NCBI GenBank assembly: GCA_014529385.2 | Contig: CM043956.1 | Span: 91,280,721-91,344,720 of the forward strand | From: Adiantum capillus-veneris | Lineage: Eukaryota > Streptophyta > Polypodiopsida > Polypodiales > Pteridaceae | DNA: 64,000 nucleotides | Direction: 5' to 3' | Shown: one piece after another, positions 47,986 through 59,300 of the stretch | How positions within the stretch are numbered: the first letter of the stretch is position 1 | Layout of the letters: every line of letters starts with the position of its first letter | Notes under the pieces: generated by a model | Databases searched by the model: none | Seen by the model: only the letters and a program-made list of their open reading frames with translations | What the model was told of the DNA's origin: nothing | Translations under genes and position numbers: made by a program

Positions 47986-49449
47986 CAAAATCATGTTGTA
48001 GTGGCTGGCCACCACTGCAACAACTGGTATGATTTTGTTACCCGGGTATACAAAATGATAGATATTTGGATTTGTATTTGAAATGGGTATATGTTGGCAA
48101 GTATCTGAATTTGGAGTTATATTTGAAATTGGATTTGGACTTGGTATATGATGCCATCCTATCGTGATAGTGTTTATCAAATTGGACTTGTAAGACCATA
48201 TTAGGTAAAGTGGAAAAATCCCAATTCCCATATTGGACAACTTTCAATATATCATGTACAAGGTGTTGACGTTTTGTACTAGACTAAACATTTGAAAGAA
48301 ACATTGGCCAAGAAAAATTATGGTTTTGGGTGGTTGCACCATCAATAGACTAGTACATTGATTCCATTTTCATTGTCTATACTCTATTGTCCTACCTACA
48401 ACTTATCTTAACATGGAGACATTGGTTTGAAGGCCCACAACTTGTTCAAGCTAAGGTCAAATGGAGTACCTGAATTTTTAATTCAAGTTCCACCACTTGT
48501 CCTAGCTAGCACCCATTGAGCAATAAACCCACTTGTGCATGACATCAAAGCAACACATACCTCTAATCTAGAAATTCTTCACTTAAGGTATAAGCCATTT
48601 ATAAAATGTGTAGCATATGTCAATTGCAACATAGGAGGGCTAGTTTCAAGGTGCATTTGTCTAAGATAGGCTATGGAGGAATGCAAAGTCCACTTCTTAT
48701 CTAAGCTACAATTAGTGAAAGGGTAAGCATACGTGTTTACATAAAAATTTCTCTATGTACTTCTCCATTGCAACAGAGAAGGTTTAATTTGAAGTTCAAG
48801 AAATTATCCTAAAAATATATATAGTGAAATAAATACTACCCACAAGAAAATATTAAATATGTTATTTTATAACAAATTGGAGAAGTTAACGTCCAGAAGC
48901 ATATAATTATGCATAGACCCTAATAAAGATATGCATGCATACATTGACATCTCAATACATGCACTTAGACTCCATGGTTTTCCTCTCAGCATATTTTAGT
49001 TTCCAAAACTCTCTTACACGGAGGATGTAAAATAATCATTCTTGATTCAAACATTTTTCTCCACAAACAAGGTCTCTCACACAATTCAAAGTCCATAATT
49101 TCTTTTCTCCCAATGCAAACAATTAGACTTTATATTTTTCCTTTAATTTCAAAGACTTGTAGCTTCTACAACTCTTTTATATGAAGGACAAAAAAATAAA
49201 TGTTTTAGGCAAACATGAGTGCCAAGACCAAGATATTTCTTGCACATCCATGAATTCTCCATTCCATACTTGTAAGGTTTATTTTGATATCAAACATAAG
49301 TTTCTCTTAGTTACAAATGGATGCATCCTTGATATGTAATGATATAGAATTGCTAAAGAACAAAATAAATATTTTTAAATATATCATGATGAAATTAAAC
49401 ACAATCATAATCTAGTAAAATGAGTCCCCAAAAACAAGGTGCAATCTAG

Positions 49450-49830
49450 AACTACATTGAAATCTCCTTAGACTTGAATACACTCTAGTAATATAGTGAA
49501 GTACCCTTAGACTAGGGTACAGTTGGTCGACACATTTTTGTTCTAAAGCAGGATGCTTTGTCATTACATTGGATTCTCCTTGTAATTGGATACACTCTAG
49601 TAATACATGGAAGTCCTCTTAGAGTAGAGTGCACTCCATTACAAGTCCCTTAGAACAGAGCATGATCCATCACATAGGATTCTCCTTATAATAGTATACA
49701 CTAGATTAATACATGGAAGTCCCCTTAGAGAAGGGTCACTCTGTGTACAAATAATTTTCTTTATAATAGGATACCCTGTAGAATACATGCAAGTCCCCTT
49801 AGAGTAGGGTGCACTCCATGCAAGTGTTCA
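49450..49830. repeat. Degenerate tandem repeat, ~90-110 bp unit, 4 copies
   Basis: The phrase ATACATGGAAGTCCCCTTAG with following AGAGTAGGGTGCACTCC recurs near 49490, 49595, 49705 and 49785 with mismatches. Confidence 0.8.
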
Positions 49831-49949
49831 TCAAATTGACACATCTTTGTTTTAAAATAACCTTTGAATTATATAGTAATACAAATACACATCATACTAA
49901 AAGGACATTATCTTGCCATAAAAAGGATCATTGTCAACCTTTTTTAATA

Positions 49950-50721
49950 TTATTTCCTTGACACGTACACATGAAGGACATGATTTGTCTCAAGATCACT
50001 ATACTGATTTACAATTGTGTTACGGGTATAATCTCTCTTGTCTCTTGCATACAACCATCCAAGTAACCATGGAATAATCGTTTCTTGCAAGAATCTTTGA
50101 AGCTGCTCAGGTGTTTGCCTCCACATCTTTGGAAAGATAAGATATGTTCCTAGCATATTCCAGATCATCCTATATGGACTATCATAAAAAATCAAGGTAT
50201 TCTTTGCATCCAAGTCCTCAAACATCTTCCAAATATCGCTCAAGTTTTTATGATAAACCCTTCTAAATCCTAACATGATGTTTGGATTTTGGAAACACTT
50301 GTTACTCATAAAGATCTTGAACTTGCCATAATGCTTTGGGAAACATTTTTGTGTGATGTGTTACACTCTTGTTAGGTTATAGCAACTCCATATCCACAAC
50401 TCAAAGTATTAGCACAGAAATCCAAAAACATTTCTACATCTAGGCGCACCGCATGATAAACTTCATCTTTGTCCTCCACAAGACGCATGTGTTGAGCCCA
50501 AGATGGCATAGAATCTCCATGTTTTGTTTCAACTGTCTTCAAAAGCAATCCTTCAAGGTCCAAAACAAGCACTCTTTTGATATTCTTGACAGGAAGTGGC
50601 AGGTGACAAGGAGGTGATTGATATATACGACAAGGCCTTGGATGAGGTTCATTGGGTGCTTCAAAACCTTCCTTCAAATCATGCCTATAGATAGTTGACC
50701 CACTTTCTTGTAGTGATGACT
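49950..50721 (-). pseudogene. FCP1/NIF-like phosphatase-fold gene, copy 2
   Basis: An acceptor TTTTCAATTGCAG precedes the exon at 50721. It reads KRVLVLDLEGLLLKTVETKH (about 50585), the first HAD motif. The second acidic residue of the usual DxD is replaced (DLEG), so phosphatase activity is doubtful. LDVEMFLDFCANTLS follows, then a frame change near 50400, then FMSNKCFQNPNIMLGFRRVY, KNLSDIWKMFEDLDAKNTLI and FYDSPYRMIWNMLGTYLIFP, which correspond to the DDSPYK motif and the end of the FCP1 domain. It ends at 49950. It parallels copy 1 at 51.4-52.6 kb and may be a tandem duplicate gene or a second domain of the same gene. Confidence 0.75.
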
Positions 50722-51376
50722 CTGCAATTGAAAAACAAGAAATTTATTATGTTTCAAAGAATACAAACAGTTTCTACATTTTCTACACTATGGTATTATT
50801 AGATGCCAAAGTCCATCTTCAACTTCCTCATTGCTATAAACAAATCGCAATTGAAACCTTACAAAGCTTCACCATTTCTCCAAGCTATGCTTCTTTGAAG
50901 CATGGAGAAAAGTAAGGTCTACCACTTGGCTAGGATCCACTATAAATGAGAAAAAGTAAGATCTACCATAGGTCCACTATAAATGAGAAAAAGTAAGATC
51001 TACCATAGGTCCAAACTAGGATTGAGGATGAGGGGTCTCTTGTTTCAAGGTCTACCACTTGTCCAAGCTACACTTCATACAATATAGTGGTGGATAGCTA
51101 GACTGGATGGGGAATGGGAGAAAAGGTGCAAGGTCCACCACCTGTCCAACCTCTTAGGCTCTTTGTTAAATGTTTTCCTTCTCACTACATGGAGGACTTG
51201 TGATATGTTTCCCATGAGGGGCTTTACCAAAAGGTCCACCACTTGTCCAAGCTTGCTCCATGGAATATCGAGAGATATTTTTTTTGAGACCTGCAAGAAG
51301 AAACAAACAGAAAAATTTGATACCATGCACATGTATATTCAAGTATATGAAACAAGGTTCAAGTCATAAAATGTAC

Positions 51377-52583
51377 CTTAGGGGTGTGTTTTATTTAGCC
51401 TTAGAAGATTGTTCTCAGCTTTGACCTTGTTTATATAAGCCTTTTTAGGGGTTGCCTTCAACGGTCCCTTTGTAGTACATCCCAATTGCCTAGCTAGATT
51501 GATCAACTGTGGTGCCTTCATGCTTTCAACAGTTGTACCTTCCTTTTCTAGAATCTCTTGTATTTGGGCTCGTCTGATGTCATTGTTGTCGGTTTTGTCA
51601 CTTGTTCGATTGTGTTTGCCTTCAAGGATAGCTTCACCTTTGTCATATTTTGCAGGAGTTATCCTTCTTGTAAAGAACACCTTGGCTGACCAAGCATCAT
51701 TTTTTTGCTTCCAATTATCTTTGATTTCTTTATATTCACTCGCATTTGTCAATGCTGGCTGTCCGTAACTATTAGAGGCAATGAAATTATGTACATCCCT
51801 TGTCTCATCCAGCTCAAACAAGTAGGGAAGCAACTCATCCAAGAGCATATTGTCAACCAATATTTCACCATCAAATTTGGATGGAAAATACAATTGTTTG
51901 CAGGGGAAATGCATCCCTTGTAAGGAGAGTCATCAATAAGCATTGTTCTTCGTGGGTCACATTCATACCCCATGGCAATTTTAGCTAGAGGCTTGAACAT
52001 TGCCTCAACGGTTGGATTGTCAGGTCTAAATAATTTATTGCTTTGACAAGTGTAGCAACCTTCTTGATTCCAAATTGCAAAGAAAGGCAATGTACCTTTT
52101 GCTAAGCTCTCTAGTGCTTTAAGAATTTGAAGCACATTGTTCCTAGTAGCCGTCGACCAAATTGCAACATTAAACCTCTGTAATATAGTCTTCAAGAATT
52201 GGATGCAGCCTGGCCTAAATATAATATATCTTTGTGGATCTAGTTGCACTGACTGGTGGTGTGAGGAGGCCTGAGGGGAACGTTTCAATAGCAGACCATT
52301 TAAGTCCAAAATAATTGTGAGTATGGATTTCTCAACATCTGCACTAGATGAAGTAGCAACAAATGGAATGGCTCTGAGCAGACATTTTAGTCTCTTTTGA
52401 AGTAGGTTGTATTGTTGGAGTAGGCATTTCTTTATCCTCACTGTTGCAAGCTTGCTCAAGGTGCACATCACTAGACTTTGGTATAGACGTATCATCCACC
52501 TTGGGCATGTCAAAAAATAGAATCAAGGGGTTCAACAATTGCGAACTCAACCACAGGGGCCTTATCTATCCCAATTTGCGAAT
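51377..52583 (-). pseudogene. FCP1/NIF-like phosphatase-fold gene, copy 1
   Basis: The exon begins after TTTGTGTTTTTTAG at 52583 and ends at AAG|GTACAT (51377). Its N-terminal part is polar (VDDTSIPKSSDVHLEQACNS). The HAD core is ILTIILDLNGLLLKRSP (Asp at about 52306), RFNVAIWSTATRNNVLQIL, GYECDPRRTMLIDDSPYKG (about 51934), then ILVDNMLLDELLPYLFELDE. The DLNG form, lacking the second Asp, is seen in some plant NIF-like proteins and suggests a non-catalytic or altered fold. The C-terminal tail is Lys-rich (KGPLKATPKKAYINKVKAEN). Frameshifts near 52350 and 51895 and a stop near 52515 make it a likely pseudogene. Short satellite-type boxes flank it in the neighbouring introns. Confidence 0.8.
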
Positions 52584-53684
52584 CTAAAAAACACAAATAA
52601 CATTGGTTTCTCAAAAATCACTAGAATTTAAATCACCAATTTTAAACATGTGGAAGTCGAACTTAGGAGTTTATTCAATTTTAAGCATGTGGAAGTCAAA
52701 CTTAGGGGTTTATTCAAGGTAAAATCAATATTATAATCCTTGCAACTATTGGTACACAAGGCAACACTAGTCTATACTACAATCTTTTGTGGCAAACTTG
52801 TACACCTTACACTTTAATAAATATTAGTACTTAAGCGAATACTGAAGGCCACATAAAGTTAACAACAACCATGATTTACTTGATTGAGATTTGATCCATT
52901 AAAAGTCATATTAACACATGTAATTAAGACTTCTATCCATATAAATACTTGAAAACATCAAATAAAGTCATAGTCAACAAACTATGTGTCTCCTCATTCA
53001 AGTCTACCAATAGTCTCAACACATGCATAGCCATAACCTCTTGATTTAATGTCTAAAGATAAGCCTTTATCCAAAGGTTTTAATTTTGGACGTTTCAGAC
53101 ATTGGTACAATGAGAGGTATTTTTGTAATCCAGCACGTTTCCCTTTTCTACAAATTTACAAATCTAGGCCTAGTTAATCTCTCTCTTCTTCTATATTCAA
53201 TTCTTCTCGCAATAAAGGCCTTAATAGAAGCAAGGTCTACCACTTGTCCAAGCCAGTGTAAGGAAGTGGCTATTGTTTTAAATCTACCACAATTAGACTC
53301 CACAGAAGGTTCACCACCATACTTGTTTCAATTAGCCTCCATGGAAGGTCCACCACTTGTCCAAGCTATATTGGGTTGTTTGAAGGTCTAACATACTTCT
53401 TGAGATTGGGATCTATGTATGGTTCACCTACCCATGCTAGCCATGAAAGTATAAAATAAAGGGGATAGTACGAGGTCTAAAACTCATCAATTCCAGCTCT
53501 TAAGTCTAGGCTAGAGTTTTTTTTAATCTAAGGATTCATCACTCAAAAATTATAAGATTATTCTCTACATTTAAACCTTTAATTCTTAAAGATAAAAAAG
53601 ATACTCAAAAAATACTACATAAAACAAAACCTAACATTAAGAGTATCAAATCAACAAGAATAGATGTTAACATATACAAGAAGT
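52584..53684. other. Intron/intergenic between FCP1-like and ParB-like genes
   Basis: AT-rich. Contains several satellite-like boxes (TCTACCACTTGTCCAAGC near 53236, TCCACCACTTGTCCAAGC near 53348). No coding motif. Confidence 0.6.
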
Positions 53685-55058
53685 TCAAAACATATGTCCT
53701 TCCATTTCCAAGTAGTCCTCCATTGAAAAAGGAGGTTGGTCTTCTTCTCCTTCTTCTTCTTGTGGAGAAATATCTTCTCTGATGGGCACATCGTCAGCTA
53801 AATGCAAAGAAGGTTGTTGATCTTGAAGGCCAGCCCACTTTTCTATATCAGCATGGGCCTTAGCAAATTTGAGAAGCCTGGTTGCTAAGGTTCCTTGCTC
53901 TTGCACACTCTTGACTAAGCAAATGACATATTTTTTTCGTTGTAATCCTTCTTGTGCAACTAGAGAGCCATCACTAAAGAGATCTACAAGCTTGCGATCT
54001 TCAAAACAGTATGTATGAATGTAGTGCTTGACGAAAACTCTTTTTTTGGCTTCCAAATATTGCAAATCTGACATGCCTTCATTTTCTACTCGAAGCAAAG
54101 AACAATCAATTGGAAGGGGATGTTGTTATGATCTCCTTCTCAGGTCTTCAAATGCATTCCCTTGTCTCATGAAGGCAATAACCACAAGGAATTGAATTTC
54201 TCCTTTGCAAGGTGCTAATGGAAAGTGATGCAAGACACCACAACAATGATAGCTCACATTATTTACCATACTCTGGAATGCACATTTTAATTTTGTGAGT
54301 TTAGAGAAATCTATACATGTAAGAAACACAAATCCAAGATCAATTGAGCCTCTAGAAATAGCCAACATCCCATCCAAAGCATTTCTAAATATCTTCTCAC
54401 TCCAGTGCAAGTTGTCCCCATAGAGTTTTGTCAAGTCTAAAATGCATAAGCCAATAAGAATTTGGTTGTTGAAGTGGCGCTTCAAGTAGAGATTTCCTTC
54501 CATCTGTAGGTTCATCACATAGATGGACCATGGCAAATCAAGAGACTCAATTTTCTCCTTGTGAAGTTGAATTTCCCATTGCATGTATTTTATAGCTTCA
54601 TCCAAGAAATCCATTTTCTTTGTTCCACGCTTCAAGCTATTTTTGAGCCATTGATCGCATAGCATTAGAATGGTTTTATAAAATGCATCATTGATGTTAT
54701 ACATGCTAACTATTTCCTCATAATCTTTACATGGTGATGACTCATTCAAAGCATTGAAGCCTTCAACAAGTGCGTCTTGAATGAGTTTGTCTTGTTTGAG
54801 TTGCTTGATTCGATCATACATATCAATTACATCACCATCTTTTGCACTCTTTGACAATAAAATTTTCTCATCTTTAATTTCTTCTTGAATGATCTCTACC
54901 TCTGATTCCTCAAGACTGCAAAGAAATCTGAATACCGTTGTTGGGGGTTTCTTGTTCTCCTCCTCAAGCCTTTTAATAATTTCTAGCCAACAATCATAAC
55001 TTGATCGGAATATATAAGCATGTGTGCCTGTTTAGCAATCCAACTTGCTCCTGCACTC
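53685..55058 (-). pseudogene. C-terminal exon of the ParB-like gene, unassigned domain
   Basis: One frame reads from about 55058 to a stop at 53685: HAYIFRSSYDCWLEIIKRLE, FRFLCSLEESEVEIIQEEIK, a helical stretch QAL/DALVEGFNALNESS, EAIKYMQWEIQLHKEKIESL, WSEKIFRNALDGMLAISRGS, RLLKFAKAHADIEKWAGLQD, and an acidic end EEEGEEDQPPFSMEDYLEME. The only interruptions are TAA near 54129 (RRRS-stop-QHPLP) and TAA near 55040 (LDC-stop-TGTHAY). I recognise no family. It follows the ParB-like exon on the same strand and is probably the same gene, although the joining intron (55165 to about 55059) is only partly defined. Confidence 0.55.
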
Positions 55059-55165
55059 ATTCTTGCCAATCAAAGAAAAGTCTAGAAAGAATTATAACAC
55101 CAATGGGATGATTGAACTCAAGTGTTCAATTAAATACAATAAGAACGAAGAAGAAAGACACTTAC

Positions 55166-56352
55166 ATCCCATCCAACACGAGATATATGTCCCTCTTCAA
55201 CTCCAGTTGCTGCCCTTGATGGTCGTCCTGAATAGATCCATTGACTTTGCAAATGCCGCAATATTTGATTGTAAGGTTGCTTGACATACAATGCTTTAGC
55301 CTCATCATTTGCAATGGCAGATATAGCAGTTGCAACCATTGGAGGAGCGTTTACAACAATACGAGCCTTTCAAAATTTATACACATCAATCAATCTTTGA
55401 AATATCTCATTGTTTTTTTGTTCATTGTGAATCAAAACTTTTGCGGCATAAATTGAATGTTGGCCATCAAGAATCCAATAATGATAATCTTGTAGTTTGT
55501 CCTCTTGTACCTCTTCTGCTGCCAAAGGTCTACCCTTCTTTGCCTTTGCATTTTGAACAGGCATTAGATATGCACACGCTGTAGGCTTAGTTGTACTTTG
55601 AGAAGATCCAAATAGCATGCTTTCAGCATGTTTTCCATCAATAGTACGTACATTATAGTGATCAAGAGCCAGCCAACAATTTTGAATAGGGATATCAAAC
55701 TCTTTATATTGGAAAGGGAAGTAGCTTATATACTTATTCATTCCACATGTATCTTTTTCTTGTCCTTTCATGTCCTCTGCCTCTAGAGCTTCTGGATCCA
55801 TGATTCTCATCTTGGACGTTGAACCTTGTGTTGATGATTCTAGAGTTGCATTGTCTACATCCAAAATAGAACTCGTCTCCTTAGGTGCTACTTTTTGCAC
55901 TTTGACTTTCTTGTTTATAGGTGGTCGTGAAGCTTTCACCTTATTTCCTTGTAGTGTGGCTATGATGGAGCTTTGAAGCTGATCTGTTGTGACACCTTGA
56001 GTTGACTCTTCAATCTTCCATCCTCGAGAAAACATTGTCTCATCTTTATTTTGAGACATGTGTGAAAATGCATATGCTCCTGGAGATAATTAGAATTCTT
56101 GATTCATTGGGGCTACAATATCAATGCAGTCTACCTGTGGATGACCATCAACTGTAGAGATAGAGGCTTCCACTACTTGGCCAACATCTTCAAATAGACT
56201 GTCATTCTCTTTCTTTGCAATAAATAGATGCACCTTATGAAATTGTGCACCCTGCACACCATGTATATCCAGACACCAATTCCTTTGATCATTGCAAGTA
56301 TAGTCAATTGAGACAACCCCCCTTGTAACATTTCTTTTTGTGCCATATCTTC
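55166..56352 (-). pseudogene. ParB/DGQH-like protein exon
   Basis: The exon is framed by a TTTTTTATTTTTTTTAG acceptor (before 56352) and a GGGAT|GTAAGT donor (55166/55165). Within about 395 codons are IPIQNCWLALDHYNVRTIDG (a ParB-like N-terminal strand and N-x-R), then YHYWILDGQHSIYAAKVLIH, the DGQHR-type box of ParB/Srx-fold proteins, then RIVVNAPPMVATAISAIAND and QPYNQILRHLQSQWIYSGRP. The N-terminal third contains QNWCLDI-like YTCNDQRNWCLDIHGVQGAQ, and a Lys-rich linker. Two in-frame stops occur: TAA near 56082 and TGA near 55386. No indel was found. The ParB-fold call rests on one motif and local context. Confidence 0.55.
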
Positions 56353-56384
56353 CTAAAAAAAAATAAAAAATAGTTGTTACTAAA

Positions 56385-59300
56385 TAATATAGTCCACCAC
56401 TTGTCCAACCTACTTCCAAGGTGGTTTGTAGGTCCACCACTTGTCCAAGCTAGCTCTACTAAAATAAGATATCTCTATTGTTTCAAGGTCAATGTGTGAA
56501 TGGAGTGTAGCTACTGTGTCTATTAGCATGAATGGTTTGGGGCAAAGGTCCACCACTTGTCCAACCTACTATCCATTGTGTTATGGAGGCTTTAGCCCAA
56601 GGTGACTTGAAGGTCCACCACCTGTCCAAGATAGTTCTATTGGAACAAGCTATCTTTGTTGTTTCAAGGTCAATGTGTGAATGGAGTATAGCTACTATGT
56701 CTATTAGCATGGATGGTTTGGGGAAGAGTTCCACCGCTTGTCCAACCTAATATCCATTGTGTTATGGAGGTTTGTGCCCTAGGTGGTTTGAAGGTCCACC
56801 ACCTGTCCAAGCTAGATATATTGAAATAAGCTATCTCTATTGTTTCAAGGTCAATGTGTGAAAGGAGTGTAGCTACTATGTTTTCTACCATGGATGGCTT
56901 GGTACAGAGGTCCACCCCTTGTCCAACCTACTAATCATTGTGTTATGGAGGTTTCAGCCCAAGGTGGTTTAAAGGTCCACCATTTGTCCATGCTAGCTAT
57001 ATTGAATAGTCCTATCTCTATTGTTTGAATGTCATATTGTGAATGGAGTGTAGCTACTAGATTTATTACCATGGATAGTTTGGGAGAGAGGTCCACCACT
57101 TGTCCAACCTACTATCCATTGTGTTCTGGAGGTTTTAGCCGAGGTTGGTTTGAAGGTCCACCACCTATCCAAGCTAGATCAATTGCACAAAGCTATCTCT
57201 ATTGTTCCAAATTCAATGTGTGAATGCAGTGCTAAAAAAAAACCTAGGTTTAGTGTAATCCCACCTACAAATTTTGGAATTTACCTCTAAATTTTATATT
57301 TAAAGGTGAGAAAACCTACAAAATTTGAAAAAATTAGTGTGATTTGGTGTAAAAACCTTCAAATTTTGTCAATTTACCTCTGTTGTTTCACAGATGTAAG
57401 TTTGCCAAGTTTTTCAAAAAAAGTTTTTTTCGAGCACTGTGTGAATGGAGTGTAGCTACTGTTTTTACTACCATGGATGGTTTGGGGCAGAGGTCCACCA
57501 CTTGTCCAACCTACTATCCATTGTGTTATGGAGGTTTTAGCCCAAGATTGTTTGAAGGTCCACAACCTGTTTAAGATAGCTCCATTGACAGAAGATATCT
57601 CTAATGTTTCAAGGTCAATGTGTGAATGGAGTGTAGCTACTTTTTTGACTACCATGGATGGTTTGGGGTAGAGGTCCACCACTTGTCCAATCTACTATCC
57701 ATTGTGTTATGGAGGTTTTAGCCCAAGGTTGTTTTAAGGTCCACCACCTGTCCAAGCTAGCTCTATTGAAAGAAGCTATCTCTAATATTTGAAGGTCAAT
57801 GTGTGAATGGAGTGTAACTACTATGTTTATTACCATGGATAGTATGGGGTAGAGGTCCACCACTTGTCCAACCTACAATCCATTGTGTTATGGAGGTTTT
57901 AGCCCAGGGTGGTTTTAAGGTGGACCACTTGTTTAAGCTATCTCTAATGTTTCAAGGTCAATGTGTGAATGAAGTGTAGCTACTATCTCTGTTACCATGG
58001 ATGGTTTGGGGCATAGGTCCAAAACTTGTCCAACCTACTTTCCCTCGTATTATGAAGGTTTTAGCCCAAGGTGGTTTGAAGGTCCACCACCTATCCAAGA
58101 TAGCTCTATTCACAATAATCGTATCTCTATTTGTTGAAGGCCAATGTGTGAATGCAGTGTAGCTAGTATGTTTACTACCATGGATGGTCTGGGGCAGACG
58201 TCCACCACTTGTCCAACCTACTATCCGTTGTGTTATAACTTTTTTAGCCCAAGGTGGTTTGAAGGTCCACCACATGTCTAAGCTAGCTCTATTGAAAGAA
58301 GCTATCTCTATTCTTTGAAGGTCAATGTGTGAATGGAGTGTAACTACTATGTAGTCTACCCTAGATGGTTTGGGGTAGAGGTCCACCACTTGTCCAACCT
58401 ACTATCCATTGTGTTATGGAGGTTTTAGCCCTATGTGGTTTGAAGGTCAATTTGTGAATGGAGTGTAGCTACTATGTTTACTACCATGGATGGTTTGGGG
58501 CAGAGGTCCACCACTTGTCTAACCTGTTAACCATTGTGTAATGAAGGTTTTAGTCCAAGGTGGTTTTAAGTTCCACCACTTGTCCAAGCTAGTTCTATTG
58601 AATAGTCCTATCTCTAGTCTAATCACATGGATGGTTTGGGGTAGAGGTCCAACACTTTTCCAACCTACTATCCATTGTGTTATTGAGGTTTTATCCCAAG
58701 ATGGTTTGAAGGTCCACCACGTGTACAAGCTAGATCTATTGAAAAAATCTATCTCTATTGTTTGAAGGTCAATATGTGAATGGAGTAGAGCTACTACGTT
58801 GACTACCATTGATGGTTTGGGATAGAGGTCCACCACTTGTCCAACCTACTAACCATTGACTTATGGAGGTTTTGGCTCAAGGTTGTTTGAAGATCCACCA
58901 CCTATCAAGCTAGGTCTATTGAAAGAATCTATCACTATTGTTTGAAGGTTAAAGTGTGAATGGAGTGTAGCTACTTTTTTTACTACCATGGAGGATTTGC
59001 GACGGAGGTCCATCACTTGTCCAACCTACTAACCATTGTGTTATGGAGGTTTTAGCCCAAGGTGGTTTGAAAGTCTACCACCTATCCAAGCTAGCTCTAT
59101 TGAATAGTCCTATCTCTACTCTGATAGCGTGGATGGTTTGGGATAGAGATCTAACACTTGTTCAACCTACTATCCATTGTGTTACTGAGGTTTTAGCCCA
59201 AGATAGTTTGAAGGTCCACCACCTGTCCAAGTTAGCTCTATTGAAAGAAGCTATCTCTATTGTTTGAAGGTCAATGTGTGAATGGAGTGTAACTACTATG

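Larger units (their letters stand above)
47388..49949. other. No gene; degenerate repeats
   Basis: Holds the two repeat arrays listed at 47738 and 49450. There is also a single CCACCACTTGTCC-type box near 48490 matching the satellite at 56-61 kb. No coding motif. It lies downstream of the FCP1-like genes. Confidence 0.5.

Noticed and set aside
53685-56352. Fern-style U-to-C RNA editing repairing the in-frame stops of the ParB-like gene
   Set aside because: The stops could be CAA or CGA after U-to-C change, but this editing is known from plant organelles. The gene looks nuclear, with spliceosomal introns. Silencing decay is simpler.
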